From Nitrososphaeraceae archaeon (GTDB taxonomy: Archaea; Thermoproteota; Nitrososphaeria; Nitrososphaerales; Nitrososphaeraceae): 7,935 bases of DNA. The DNA is taken from the NCBI GenBank assembly GCA_021155845.1, contig JAJNBK010000068.1, positions 1 to 7,935 of the forward strand, given 5' to 3'. Of this stretch, positions 7,288-7,935 are shown piece after piece. Numbering within the stretch: position 1 is the stretch's first letter; every line of letters begins with the position of its first letter. The notes beneath the pieces are model-generated. The model made no database searches. It was not told where the DNA came from and saw only the letters and a list, made by a program, of their open reading frames with translations. Position numbers and translations under genes: made by a program.

Positions 7288-7423
7288 ACTATTACTATTT
7301 TTATTACTAATCATGAATATCTTGAGCGCAATCAACAACGTCAAAGCAGATAGCAGTAGCATTAGTAATCTTAGTTATCATCTAGCAATACTATTAACTG
7401 TATCTCGAGTTAAGTCATCATAG
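7267..7423 (+). pseudogene. possible small secreted protein, one-base frameshift near start
   Basis: The ATG at 7267 reads MNF and then stops at TAG 7285. If one base of the CC at 7276-7277 is removed, it continues as HIIRLLLFLLLIMNILSAIN, NVKA, then DSSSISNLSYH and so on, ending at TAG 7421-7423. That makes a typical signal peptide with an AxA-like cleavage region (VKA) and a short mature part of about 25 residues. It overlaps the last codons of the glycosyltransferase. The family is unknown. The hydrophobic run may be chance in T/A-rich DNA, but the N-terminal shape is convincing enough to record. Confidence 0.28.
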
Positions 7424-7476
7424 AGATTTACTATAGCTATTAAAATCATTATAGCAAAACTAAATAGTGATTGAGG

Positions 7477-7709
7477 ATGAAGAAATTACATATAATATTA
7501 ATTTTATCTTTTATTCTAACACCTTTTTTATATCTATAGATACCTTCGAGCCAGCACAAGCACGGCATAGAACAACAAAATCAACGATAGTACTCATAGA
7601 AGCTGGTTTGGAGATAAAATATCTAAAAGCGATCTTCCAAGATATGGAGCAATACTATAGAGTTTATAGTTATACTTTGTGGCAGGTCATCAACTATATC
7701 AAACTATAG
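7477..7709 (+). pseudogene. possible small secreted protein, frameshift in a T run
   Basis: The ATG at 7477 reads MKKLHIILILSFILTPF, a textbook signal-peptide start, but meets TAG shortly after the T6 run at 7524-7529. One extra T there joins it to the frame ISIDTFEPAQA, RHRTTKSTIVLIEAGLEIKY, LKAIFQDMEQYYRVYSYTLW and QVINYIKL, ending at TAG 7707-7709. The AQA before RH is a good signal-peptidase site, so the mature part would be about 48 residues. The second frame alone can also be opened from GTG 7467 as an 80-residue ORF, but that lacks a sensible N-terminus. I recognise no family. It lies 30 bases before the DUF1080 gene and could share its export or sugar-processing context, which is only a guess. 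Confidence 0.42.
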
Positions 7710-7718
7710 TTTAAACTA
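7701..7718. promoter_or_regulatory. overlapping palindromes and TATA-like box before the DUF1080 gene
   Basis: AAACTATAGTTTAAACTA contains two perfect 12-bp palindromes, 7701-7712 and 7707-7718, sharing TAGTTT. The TTTAAACT part is centred about 26 bases before the TTG at 7740, where an archaeal TATA box would sit for a leaderless start. A regulator bound here would block TBP, so it looks operator-like. Confidence 0.35.
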
Positions 7719-7739
7719 AACAAGATGTGAGAAATCAAT

Positions 7740-7935
7740 TTGAAAAAAGAAGATAATAATAAAAATAATTTTACAATTCTCTTTGATGGCAAGTCCTTAG
7801 ATTGCTGGAAGATGATAGGTGAAGGCAACTTCATAGTAATGGAAAGTGAAAAAGCTCTTCTTTCCCAAGGAGGAATGGGTCTTTTGTGGCATACTAAAAA
7901 GAAATACAATGATTTTATACTAAAGTTAGAATGGA
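7740..7935 (+). CDS. DUF1080 (3-keto-disaccharide hydrolase-like) protein, 3' end beyond window
   Basis: The first 65 codons of a gene run off the right edge. After a charged leader (KKEDNNKNN) comes the N-terminal signature of the DUF1080 beta-sandwich domain: ILFDGKSLDCWK, then GNFIVMESEKALLSQGGMGL, then LLWHTKKKYNDFILKLEW. Members have a concanavalin/LamG-like jelly-roll fold. Some hydrolyse 3-keto-disaccharides or related sugars, and many are of unknown function. The TTG at 7740 is chosen because a TGA lies at 7728-7730, no other start codon falls between, the next in-frame ATG is inside the domain, and a TATA-like element is well placed. No signal peptide is seen, unlike many bacterial relatives. 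The visible part has no frame break. Confidence 0.82.
   Translation, partial: MKKEDNNKNNFTILFDGKSLDCWKMIGEGNFIVMESEKALLSQGGMGLLWHTKKKYNDFILKLEW

Overview
This AT-rich window most likely comes from the chromosome of an ammonia-oxidising archaeon (Nitrososphaeria/Thaumarchaeota, perhaps a Nitrosocosmicus-like soil lineage). The evidence is an archaeal-type translation initiation factor 6 (aIF6), an archaeal-style PyrB, a multi-helix family 2 glycosyltransferase of a type I associate with this group, TATA-like boxes about 27 bases from some starts, and few Shine-Dalgarno sites. The assignment is inference from remembered protein families; no search was run.

Left part (1-1441, minus strand): three apparently intact genes. 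They are a DUF192 protein cut by the window edge, a solitary HNH endonuclease-like protein with a beta-rich C-terminal domain, and a small protein with eight Cys/His residues spaced to bind two zinc ions. A non-coding stretch follows (1450-1938) with a cluster of short AGCATTG motifs.

Middle and right (1939 to about 7709): nearly every recognisable gene is broken. aIF6 has lost one of its five repeats at a frame-changing junction. pyrB has no usable start and lost about 40 residues including the HPLPR segment, yet its true C-terminus is still readable in another frame. A purine-rich stretch (3491-3835) looks like a more decayed small gene. A dihydrolipoamide dehydrogenase-like flavoprotein carries two compensating frameshifts. 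A membrane glycosyltransferase carries about four frameshifts and an amber codon just before its ED motif. Two short secreted-type ORFs each need one base to be repaired. At the right edge an open DUF1080 (3-keto-disaccharide hydrolase-like) gene begins.

The genes do not form a pathway. The best reading is a pseudogene-rich region holding redundant or displaced copies of housekeeping genes. aIF6 is essential, so a working copy should exist elsewhere if this sequence is correct. Several indels sit in A or T runs, so assembly or sequencing error is a real alternative for those. It does not explain the two internal deletions or the nonsense codons. I found no tRNA, rRNA, CRISPR array or insertion sequence.
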